A stretch of DNA of 64,000 bases, taken from assembly GCA_021234155.1 (NCBI GenBank), contig JAJEKV010000049.1, positions 8,466,036-8,530,035 on the forward strand. The letters run 5' to 3'. Below the pieces are notes generated by a model. The model was not told where the DNA came from and did no database searches. It saw only the letters and a program-made list of their open reading frames with translations. Shown one piece after another: positions 53,100-62,828 of this stretch. How positions within the stretch are numbered: position 1 is the stretch's first letter; each line of letters opens with the position of its first letter. Origin of the DNA: Isoetes taiwanensis (taxonomy: Eukaryota > Streptophyta > Lycopodiopsida > Isoetales > Isoetaceae). Position numbers and translations under genes: made by a program.

Positions 53100-53910
53100 G
53101 CGCAAAGATCTTCGCATGCGCAGAGCGAAAGACTTGAAGTCCGAAATGGAAGTTGCTTTTTTTTTTTCTCTCGACTTTAGTGGCCACGGGGAGGTGAACG
53201 TGGGGTCCGTTCACCATTGTGTAATGCCCTCTTTGTTGCCTTTTCAGCTCAATTTGCATGGCATAGGGTTCGCTTCAACGACCGGGCCTTTTCGCAGTCT
53301 TTATGAGTGTTGACACAGCAACATTGTCTACTAACACCAAAGCAATCGGCCACCTCACCAGGTCGTGCAACTGTGGCATTTCAGCACATGCTTGGCATCA
53401 CATGGTCGGCCTATCCGGCATAGGGAATGTCTTCATTATGGTTCTTTGCCAAGTAGTCTTCTCCCAATCTCATGTCACCGAATGTACCGGATTAGGGTCA
53501 ATGAAGATGATCACCCCAAGGGCATACAGGAATGTTGCGGCTAGCCATGGAGTAGTGTGCAACTTTTCTCTACTAGCTCGTCCCTTGAAATGCCTCGGCG
53601 GTTATTCACGGAAGGGCTTTCTCCTTTGCAACCCAAGCCAATCAATTTTTCTTCCGTTAGCTATCCCTTTACTGGCCAAAAATGGCAAACCAATGCTTCC
53701 AATTCCGCCGAGAATAACTTCCATAGACACTACACACGCCAACGCTATCTCTAAGCAAGGGCAAGTTGTGGTGCTTGTCGGCATGTACTTTTTCCTCGCC
53801 CACTTTGACTCCATGGAACAAGATGGACTTGAGGCAGCCATGTCTCGCAAGCACAATGGACGTTATTGCTCAGAGAAAACGCCACCGCGATGTCACAGAG
53901 CACTTTCACG
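53100..53910 (-). pseudogene. Possible methyltransferase-like coding relic upstream of family T protein
   Basis: Across stops, one minus-strand frame reads TTPWLAATFLYALGVIIFID, PNPVHS, KTFPMPDRPTM, EMPQLHDLVRWPIALVLVDN and YAMQIELKRQQRGHYTMVNG. IIFIDPNP sits where the IFVDM and VLIDLP segments sit in the two methyltransferase-like genes of this window. There are too many stops to be certain. The 203-residue plus-strand frame over the same bases shows no motif. Confidence 0.3.
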
Positions 53911-54297
53911 TTAGCCAGACAGACCAAGCTTAAGCAAGGACATGGTTAGCAGGATCGCGACCGCGATCTCCTTCAGCAAGCAGATACACTTGTCTAGATT
54001 GTACGTGCCTAGAGCAAGCAGCTAACATAGTCTCCTACATCAAGCATATACCATAGTCTATTTTATACGTACCTGTCTAGATTATGCTGCGCAAAATCGC
54101 CTTCGCGATCCGGACGAGCACTAGCTGTGTCGTAGGGACGACCTAGGGAAGAAGTAGATGAATCAATAACCCTTGATGGGTCTAGAATATGTTCGGAAAG
54201 ATCGCCTTCCCGATCCTGATGACTGCTAGCTGTGCCTCAAGGATCACCTGTATCAGTGGAAGATGAATGACATCAACGCCTACCAAATTAGAATGGG

Positions 54298-54615
54298 ATT
54301 TCATCTGCCAGACAAAAAAAGTGTGCATGCGGCAGATTTAACTGAAAATACAGTCTAATGAATGAACTTGCCTGTCTTTGGCCTTCAATGAATTCTACAT
54401 CGTCAAATATTCTTGGATGCTTTGAAATTCAGCCAAGCATCCACCAGACACAAAATGCTTTCATGCTTTCAAAGCATCCAAGCATCTACCAGACAAAAAA
54501 AAGGGTGCATGCGGCAGATTTAACTGAAAACACAGTTTAATCAATGAACTTGCCTGTCTTTGGCCTTCAATGAATTCTACAATGTGAATTATGCTTGGAT
54601 GCTTTGAAATTCATC
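54298..54615. repeat. Tandem direct repeat, period about 190 bp
   Basis: 'ccagacaaaaaaa', 'gtgcatgcggcagatttaac', 'atgaacttgcctgtctttgg' and 'ccttcaatgaattctac' occur in both 54308-54401 and 54491-54582. The spacer has an inverted pair 'ggatgctttgaa' / 'ttcaaagcatcc'. Confidence 0.88.
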
Positions 54616-54930
54616 GAAGCGCCATTGTAATCCAACATAGCGCCTTCAAATTAACTTTCGTACTCGAACAACTTCTTCCCAAGCTTTGCAACAATGAAAT
54701 TGTGTGAGGGTCTTACCGCATTTGAAATGGATTTGAATTTCAAATGGGGTAAGACGGGCGGGACCTTCTTATGACCTAATGCGCCTGTCCCTATCCAATT
54801 TAAACTCACATGCCGTGGGTGATTTGCTGTCCTTTCCAACTGCCCCACAGTCACTCTCACAAAAATTCTCACGTGTGACCGTCCCGTACGTTGCTAAGCT
54901 GGGGGTTGCTTTTAGGGGTAATGGGGGAAT

Positions 54931-55020
54931 ATGCCGCCCGTCATAATGACGCCGCCCGTCATAATGGCGCCCGTCATAAGGATGGCGCCCGTCATAATGG
55001 CGCCCGTCATAATGGCGATG
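54931..55020. repeat. Minisatellite, unit cgcccgtcataatgg
   Basis: About five to six head-to-tail copies of a 14-15 bp unit with small indels. Confidence 0.9.
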
Positions 55021-55845
55021 TCTATAAAAAGAGTGGCGTTCATTTTTCTGATTAGCCTCGCCGAAAAAATTCTAGCTCCCGTAAATTTCAAAGCGCCATC
55101 GGAAAATTTCTAGCGCCACCATGTCTCACAGGGCGCCCTCGAGAGAAGGTAATTTCCGCGATTTTTTATAGCATAGGTATCTCTATAGCTTCGGCCATGT
55201 CTTTTTAGGATAGGTAGATGGTCGCTACGATCGCGGTCGCGATAGTTGTGACCATGACCTTTGCTATTTTCTGGAAGGTTGTGCTCAAGACAATCGCGGC
55301 CGCGATAGTGGCGAGCGATTTATATAAAACGTAATACTACCGTCGTGTCGAAGAATGCGGCCGCTTTCTTGCCAAAGATAATGGTCACGTAACACCCTTT
55401 ATTAGTTTGCAACTGTTGAACCAGATCGCACCACGATCCTTACCAACACTTCTTCCAATACTTGTGCATCTAACTTTGTTCAATTGTTTCCGGCCCTCGA
55501 ACTATTCCGGCGAATGTAGAACCAATCGTAATTGTTACTCCCGATAGAAGCGGAAGTGGTGTGTTGAAATCGCATTGCAAAACCTCATGTCACCGGAGAC
55601 CTTGAAAGGACTTGTGTTTGTTCTTTAGGAATGGGAAGGGTCCGTAAGATTACGAAAGCAGCTAGGTATAGTAATTGCTATGTGGGAAGGCACCAAAAAT
55701 AATGTAATGGATGCAATAATTTGCGCCAGCCAGAAGATACTCAAGGGCTGCGCTTTGTCGAGCACGCTTTGAGATGGCGCGTAATTATGATCCATCCATT
55801 GGCGATTGCCGCAAAGTCAACAAAGCCGCAAGCGGCAAGGGATGG

Positions 55846-58800
55846 CTACCGCTTTAAGGGATTTGGTCGGATATTGCCGTCCCCATGATTCCTTAAGTTT
55901 GTCGGGTATAAAGTGCAACAGGATATACTTGTTGGATTTAGCATGTGCGAAAAAGGCCTTTCAAATTTCGATAAGAAACCTCCTTCGGCCGCTTTGAAGG
56001 CTACTAAAGACAACAAACCGCCTTCAAGGATGGACACCAACCGCTCGCTCGGTGGTCGTTTCCAAGAAGAGATCCGTGGCCCCTTTGTGCTATTGGCGAA
56101 CCATCCACTACAAAGGATATTTGTATTGCCCATAGAGGCAAATGTTGTTCCGTCGCCAAGAATCGCTATAGCCCCCTCGAAAATGTTGGTTGTTCTGCAA
56201 GAAGTTGACCCTTCAGCTCCCGGCCATGCTTTTGAATGCCCCCCTGCAGAATCTGGCTGCATTAGAAGGACAAATCCATCAAAGAGGATCCCGCCATTCA
56301 GGATAAAGATTCCAAAGGCGCCCACGGATGACAGTGCGCAACCTTCGACGTCTTCTACTCCTTCCTCGTCCACTAGACCAGCACCTACCAGCCACTTATT
56401 GCCCTGGAGAACTGATCCCCAAATGCCAGAAGATTTGAAGTTTAATCCAGATGAAGAAAAGAAACTGGCACAGGAGACAGCATCCAAGCTCGAGGAGTTC
56501 AAAAGATATTATCCAATGGGTGTAAACTGGTTCCAAAGAGTCAGCATTTTTGATTGCGAACCAGCTCCCGCTAATATGACACATAGAGTCCGGTCAAATG
56601 ACCATGTACAGACACTGATAAAAAGCTTCAAGAAATACCCGACAGAAGTTCTTACACCGGCCGATCTCGTTCCATATGATCCTTTAACAAGGTCTGTTAC
56701 ATCATATTTATTTCTTTCTTCTCATATTGGTTACATATATAAATATGCTCGAGCGGATCGCGGTCGCGATCTTCGTGAACAATTTATTGGACTAACTAGT
56801 GTATCACTTGGTCGAGCCCAGAAGAATTGGCAAACAAAAAATTTTATATTATTTCTGGTAATCACGATTTTTGCCGCGCTTTTATGCATAATACGCGTGG
56901 GCAATGTCGAGCAAAGGTTGGAATTTGGCGAAAAGCATATTTAAAAGAAGAAGTCGTGTATTAAATGGTAACCTCTCCAACAAAGAATACATTCGAGATT
57001 TCCATACAAAGGTAACGACGCCATCGCAGATACAAAGATACAAAGAACCACCGATTGAGAAGCTCCAACAACTAAGAAACCAAAGACAAGGAATTCGGAT
57101 GTCCTCCACAAGGGCCAACAGAACCGCAGCGACATCCACCGAAGGTATGTTATTCGTTTTGCTTTGTCGGAAAATCGCCGTCAGCGATCCTAACCAGCAC
57201 TTCTGTGCAGGATTTTGTGGAGGTGGCTACCACAACTCTGAAGGTTAAGGAACTGAAGGATGAGAAGCAGTTCCTATTTATGCAAGAATCTGCCTGGTCT
57301 AAACTCGTAGAAGTTGTCAACAATTGGGCAAGCCAAAAGCTCACTGATGATGAGGGGGAATTACCAGATAAACCTTCAAAAGAAATCTTCAACAAGACAT
57401 TCCTGAGAAACCTACGAGGAATGAACAATGCTGAGGTAAGCCAGTTGATGGACGAAATCTTACAGGGCAAGGTTTTTTTGAAAGTGCACCAGGGGTATAC
57501 AGGACGTTTTAATTGCAGTCAGAGGGCTCTAGACATCAGAACACTTTCACTCATGCATCGTGAAGTGTTATCATACGCCAATTCTATGTCAGAGAAGATG
57601 TACAATAATTTTGAAGAGTTGGCTTCATGTTTTCCGTGAGTCGTCTGAAAGCAACGTCTCACGGATATTGCGCATACCTGATTTCAATACGTCAAAGCAA
57701 ACTATAATAAAGAGGCAGTTCAAGGTAATCTGCCTGCAGTTTTTTTGGAAGCTATTTTTGCTATAATGAGGCCAGATGAGGCCCGGAAAATGAAAGAGAA
57801 GCAAAACATCGTGCAGCACGTAACAAAAAGTGGCATCCTTGTGTCCGCATCGGTCGAAAAATGCCGGTTTGATTTTTGTAGACATGCGTAGTTTTCCACC
57901 ACCCAATGTGAAAAAATACACGATTTTTTTTAGCGAGTTGCGGGCATGACACATGCAAAAGTGTACCATATTGTCATGTTTCTCGACGGCAGCATTTGCC
58001 AAACCGCTTTGTACAGTCTTAGCCGATACAAGGTAGCTCCCATGTTTCCCTAGGGGCTTATGAAGAGAAAGGTTGGGAGAGCAAAAAATATAAAAGAATT
58101 CCAAAAGATTATGTCACCATGTGACAAGAAATAGAGTGATGTTCGGTGTCTGCCCGCTAAACCCAACTTGAGCTGCGACTCACTCAAGTCACTAAAGCAC
58201 CACAAAAGCACTCCTCTTCCAAAATATCCAAACCGGCGAAAGAAGTAGATGCAAAACAAAAAGAAAGTATTTGGAGTTCTTTACGTGTAAACCCAAATTC
58301 TCATGGGCAGCTATGGAAGGCGACTTCGTGCTCAAGAGCCGGCAAAACCTCTTATGTCTATTACATAGTGAAGGAGCTGGTACCATTAGAAGGTTGCGTT
58401 TTTGGATTTCTTCTCAGCGGAAGTGCCTCAAGGGTAGCGTTGATGCAAGGAAAAACGGAGTGTGGCTTTTGAGTTTGATCGACAAGGTATGCCGCTTTCC
58501 TTTAGATCTTTCTTCGAGATTCTAGAGAAAATGGCAAGGCCCGACATGGAAGAGGAAGGTGAAGAGCAAGATGAGCAACGGAAGAACAAGGTTCCGGACA
58601 AGCCCGATATTAATATAACACAGGAACGGATCTCAAAGAACATGGAAATGTATACTAGAAGGCCCGGATCAGAAAAGCTTCAAGAAAGGATCAAGGAGAC
58701 CCGAACCGATAGAGCGGACCGAGAAGGCACAAAGCAAAACTTGATCCAACTTTCGGAAGCTTGAAGCCCCGAACAAGAACTTCGACACCATAATGCCATC

Positions 58801-58850
58801 GCTATCCAAGCAACCGGACAAGCCCCTTCCTAACTTTGAGTATGTGGGCA
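55846..58850 (+). pseudogene. Second ParB-like/DNA methyltransferase-like gene
   Basis: Main exon 55913-56692: Pro/Lys-rich N-terminus, then FKRYYPMGVNWFQRVSIFD, MTHRVRSNDHVQTLIKSFKK and TEVLTPADLVPYDP, which suggest a ParB N-terminal-like segment (Rxxxxxxxx..LxxS). An intron at 57145-57210 (GTATGT...TGTGCAG) leads to DFVEVATTTLKVKELKDEKQ, then LVEVVNNWASQKLTDDEGEL and FLRNLRGMNNAEVSQLMDEI. Near 57860 GLIFVDMRSFPPPNVKKYTI occupies the place of a (D/N)PP(Y/F) motif but reads VDMRS. At 58380-58460 LEGCVFGFLLSGSASRVALM then KTECGF, followed by the frame EFDRQGM, closely fits the GxVxDxFxGSGSxxxAL...CxGxExD AdoMet motif. Frameshifts break it. It sits divergent from the family T copy at 59.9-61.2 kb. 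Its layout parallels the MULE accessory gene. Confidence 0.62.
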
Positions 58851-59855
58851 CTTCGAAGCCGCCCTCGGGAAGGGGAGAACTCCCCCACCCTTCACCTAAA
58901 GGCGTAAGCCGGTACCCGCGAATGAATATTCTCGAGCTATTGCGATGAATTGTTTAATAGCCAAGATATGTCGAGGCGTGTTCGAAACGCAAAGACGGGC
59001 AATGGATGTTGACATCCCGCATAAAAAGCGGATATACAGAAATGGACCCCGTCACGCACCATTGCTATTGGAAAGGAGCATATTGCAAGAATAGCCGCCA
59101 ACATGGTATTGATCCGTAGACCTGTATTTGAGACTCGCTGATGTAGCTTCGCCTTTGTCCGAAAGCATTTTGTAAACACTTTTTGTTATAACATTTTCAC
59201 CCATTTTCATGTTCAATAATGAAGTTATGCTTTTGAGTTCGGTATGTGTTAAACTTTTGTTCACTATGCTTTTGAGCTATCTCAACTTTGAATTGGATAA
59301 ACAAAGTAGTCTGAGAGATCGCGGTCGCGATTCTGTACACCAGTTATACAACCCCCAGATGGTAATTTGACCACGATGCACACAATGTGCTTATTGTATT
59401 ATGCCTTCACTTGTTCTCGCGAGAATCGCAATGGCGATCCTTACGACCACTCGTGATGATGCTCAAACCCCTCCGTTACTGTCATGACAGATTTGGGCTA
59501 CATGCCTGGTGTCAAATTATGGCGCGTGTTATTTTTTCAAGCTGAACTTAGTATTATTGACGCTTTGTTTTGGTTGAGAGGAATCATTTCTTACCATCCC
59601 CGGGGTGACCACGACCTATTTCGTTGTCAAACGAGAAAACGAAATTTCTCTAATTAATGAAACCATGCTTGTAGGACAAATATGAGAATACGTACCAATT
59701 CTTGATCTGTCCAGATGCATTGTCGAGTTGTAGAAGGAGTGTTATCGGGAGGGGCTTGAAGGATGGGTTGTCTGGTGTTGGCATATGCTCCATGAGACTC
59801 CAAAAGTCAATGACAACTTTGCCCAAAGTGTGGAGGTGTCCCTTAATACAACAAT
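58851..59855. other. 3' flank and intergenic region
   Basis: Short readings such as GQWMLTSRIKSGYTEMDP and THHCYWKGAYCKNSRQHGID near 58995-59110 suggest the last exon(s) of the preceding gene. Beyond 59200 nothing coding is seen apart from two palindromes. Confidence 0.45.
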
Positions 59856-61211
59856 CTACTCCGGTACTCCAGGCTCAGGGTTGATTAGATGACCACCACT
59901 ATAATCATGCACCATCTCAAGCCTTTTCAAAACACTATTTCTTGAACCAACATCGAAATTAGAGTCATCTGGCCAGAGGTCCAAAGAGAAATTCCCATAC
60001 GCACCCTTGTCATGCCCATGTATGATAGCACCTGCTAGAGTTGTCTTCAACTTATCCAACGTCCAAAAGAGACTTCATTGATTGCTGTAGTTTCGGCATC
60101 ATTGTCTTTGCTTGGTCCATCTTGTCGTGAATGATACACACCGCAACAGCTTCGTGCGAATAACTTCACATGTTTCATATATGGAGAATAGTATTTCCCT
60201 TGCAATATAATTTAAGGGTCCTGAATCTACCCTCCCATAAACGTTTTCTTTTTTGTACACATGTGACATGTGTACATACATTTGTTGATATGTACTAATA
60301 GATATACAAGCCTTCAATAAATAAATAAAAAAAGGTATTTCTCTTGCAATTGTGACATCCCAGAAACTGCGCCATGTCTTGATAAATCCAGGGTAGGAGA
60401 CCTGCTTTCCTGTCAATGCTTCAACATCTACATTTACTTCCTCAAGAATGCAGGTTTTCAAAAACATTGCAAGCAGTTTCCTTACATTCTTGCAAATATC
60501 ATCCTCATTCCCCCGACTGCGGTGTGGCATGGATTCACAGTTTTCTTTCACAAACATGGAGAAAACAGCTTTAGAGGCTAATGAGGCCCGAGGTTTCATT
60601 ATGCCAGAGTTCCCTTGTTCAGCGTTACGGGCACCCTCTCAGTATTGGGCCTTCCATTTCAGATTTCGTGACTTTGATATCCCGAGACCCAAGTTCCAGG
60701 CCTTCTCACACACAATTTTGCCATTCAACACCAGCCTTTGGACATGACGGCATTTCATGTTATTCCCAACCATGTCGTAGACGTAAATGACCTGATCAGA
60801 GGATTTCATGGAATAGAAGTCCTTCCTCAAGTTGATCACGTCTCTTCGTGAAAAATTCTCGTAGCACCTCAATTTGCAGCATAACATCTTTCGATACTTT
60901 AGGACGGACTCATTTCTGGTAAGCTGATCCACTATAGGGGCCCTGAATATCCTTCTGGGCTGATGGCTATGCATTGTGTATTTGCGCTTCTCATAGTTCG
61001 GATGCTTTTTCAGCTCCGAACTGTCAATGCTAGATAATGGTTCATCAGGCTTTTTGATTCTTTGACTCGAGATTTTAGAGACTTTGACATTGTTCACCAC
61101 AACATATTCATTGCTCCATCTCACCAACATGCCATGCCTTAGATGATAGAGGCAACCCATACAATGAAGATTCACATCAGCAGAGAGGGGGAAGCTCTCC
61201 GTGACAGTCAC
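59856..61211 (-). pseudogene. Family T transposase-like protein, truncated copy
   Basis: 61211-60639: MGCLYHLRHGMLVRWSNEYV, YENFSRRDVINLRKDFYSM, then HVQRLVLNGKIVCEKAWNLG (compare LMLNNKEVCLKAWHRAYGIP). 60599-60099: ENCESMPHRS and LEEVNVDVEALTGKQVSYPG (compare LQEVDANVMEMTGKHISHSS). 60059-59856: LAGAIIHGHDKGAYGNFSLD, LWPDDSNFDVGSRNSVLKRL. The GFMM/HTHEDID and C-terminal parts are missing. It extends the N-terminal end known from the other copies. Several frameshifts. Confidence 0.7.
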
Positions 61212-61964
61212 GAATGAACTTCAGCCCCAAGTACTGGTCGCATGTGGCATCTTTGGGATCAGTGAAGGAGATAAACCCCTCGCTTGCAAGAATTGCACTG
61301 CATGAATGCCAAATCTCATAGAAAATGTCGATCAATTTTTTATATCTGAACCCCTTGCTGGCACACCAACACTATTGCCCCACTATTGCCGCACTTTGAT
61401 TGTGTGGCATCCTTATATATTACAGGTGATGCACAAGCATTTTCCTCCACACGCCTTCTCTTCGAAGTTGCTAATGTGGCAGTCGTGAACACTGCCATAA
61501 AGATATATGATAGCCATATTGTTTGTAGAAAAAAAGAGGCCTTCATATGGAATAGTGTGGCCGAAAATTAAATTGGATTGAATTTAACTGAATGGTGTTT
61601 ATTTATATTACATGAATGCAAGCAAATTGAGACATTGCCATTTATCTTTGGTTCGAGCGTATATTTATCTAACTGGAATTGAACAATTGAATGACATTTG
61701 TCATTCATGCTCTTCTTAGGTTACCGTCATATTAATGTATTCAACTTTTATTTTTCTTTCCTTATCGGTTTTTTTCTCAACTTTCAATTCTGACCATTGA
61801 TGGGTAGCATATTCGTGGCATTGTGCCAGATCCATGGCCACTAACATTTTGCCAAGAAAAACACATGCCATTTCCTATGGTACATTTAAAAATTTTAAAA
61901 CGTGGTCTCACAATCGATCAAGCCTGAGGTAAGAAAACAAAAAAATTTGGATAAATTGCCAAGA
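61212..61964. other. No confident gene
   Basis: Short frames only. The 61306-61571 stretch may be further 5' sequence of the family T copy. Confidence 0.4.
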
Positions 61965-62036
61965 ACCTGGGCTGGAGGAATCGAACTCGAGGCCATTCGG
62001 CCTCACCAGAACCCCTAAACCACTTAGAAATATGGC
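61965..62036 (-). repeat. tRNA-like element
   Basis: On the minus strand TAAGTGGTTTAGGGG resembles an A box and CGAGTTCGATTCCTCC is a B box, spaced as in a tRNA. The acceptor stem does not pair well, so it is a tRNA-derived SINE head or relic. Confidence 0.5.
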
Positions 62037-62828
62037 TCCTCCTTACAGTCACAATTCCTTTGCCTCATGGGATAACCCTGGAATGCTTCTGCTTCCATTC
62101 GCATCTTCACACTATCAGAGAAGCTTCCAAACTGCCGCTATCAGAAACTATGTGATGTGACCGGACTCTCAAACAACCTTTAAACCTGTCTTTAAATACA
62201 GATTGAACCGGTCTGTGCAGCTTGCATCTGTGCAGAAATCAAATCGCTAGCCCTCAACAACGAGTCCAATCGCCAGCCCTCAACAAGCCACCCTTGTATC
62301 GTCCTCATAGCAACCGGATTCAACCGGATTCAGCCCTCATAGCAACCGGATTCGCCATCTGCCCATGCCGCAGACAACAACAATAATGCCGCAGACAACC
62401 GGATTCAACCGGATTCAGCCCTCATAGCAACCGGATTCAACCTGATTCAGCCCTCATAGCAACTGGATTCAGCCATCTGCCCATGCCGCAGACAACAACA
62501 ATAATGGCATGCCATCCACACGTATCTGCCCAACAGACATGCCCATGTGCCTTCTATCCTCGTACCATGCCTAAAAACTGCCAAGAAAACACATGCCCAC
62601 AGCCCAATTTGGAACATCTACCTTTCTGGAGCAGCCAACAAGCATGAGGCCAACAAGCAGCTCAAATCATCTAAAAAATACACTAACTACGTTTTCGCAT
62701 ACAATACAAGGGCAAAATCGGGAAAACCATGCCAGAAATAATTGGAACATTATGGAGGTTATTTCGTGTCTCTTGTTTTGACGGAGCACATTTGCCTAGT
62801 AAAAGAATTAGAACAACAAAACAAATGC
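62037..62828. repeat. Non-coding 3' flank with a tandem repeat at 62230-62500
   Basis: 'ccctcatagcaaccggattc' occurs three or more times between 62330 and 62470 with 'gccatctgcccatgccgcag' and 'acaacaacaataatg' duplicated. The stretch also serves as the 3' flank of the ARM gene; no gene seen. Confidence 0.75.

Larger units (their letters stand above)
53911..55845. other. Repeat-rich non-coding region
   Basis: No gene. Contains six of the ATCGC...GCGAT palindromes, the 54298-54615 tandem repeat and the 54931-55020 minisatellite. Probably the 5' region of the gene at 55.9 kb and the border between element copies. Confidence 0.6.
53954..59438. repeat. Dispersed palindrome ATCGC-N(3-5)-GCGAT, about ten copies
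   Basis: Sites at 53954-53967, 54096-54109, 54201-54214 (one mismatch), 55230-55243, 55293-55306, 55425-55437 (weak), 56757-56770, 57174-57188, 59318-59331 and 59425-59438. The fullest form is GATCGCGGTCGCGATC. Several copies share flanks resembling 'ccttacnancact'. At least one (57174) lies inside an apparent intron (GTATGT at 57145 to TGTGCAG at 57210). Confidence 0.85.

Noticed and set aside
53303-53914. 203-residue plus-strand frame
   Set aside because: No recognisable motif, and the opposite strand shows methyltransferase-like words. Probably a shadow of decayed minus-strand coding sequence.
55846-56502. 218-residue minus-strand frame
   Set aside because: Antisense to the main exon of the 55.9-kb gene, Gly/Ser-rich, no motif; a shadow frame.
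61965-62036. Functional tRNA gene on the minus strand
   Set aside because: Poor acceptor-stem pairing; only A/B-box-like words are kept.
62230-62500. CRISPR-like array
   Set aside because: Repeats are adjacent and variable, with no uniform spacers; an ordinary tandem repeat in a plant genome.
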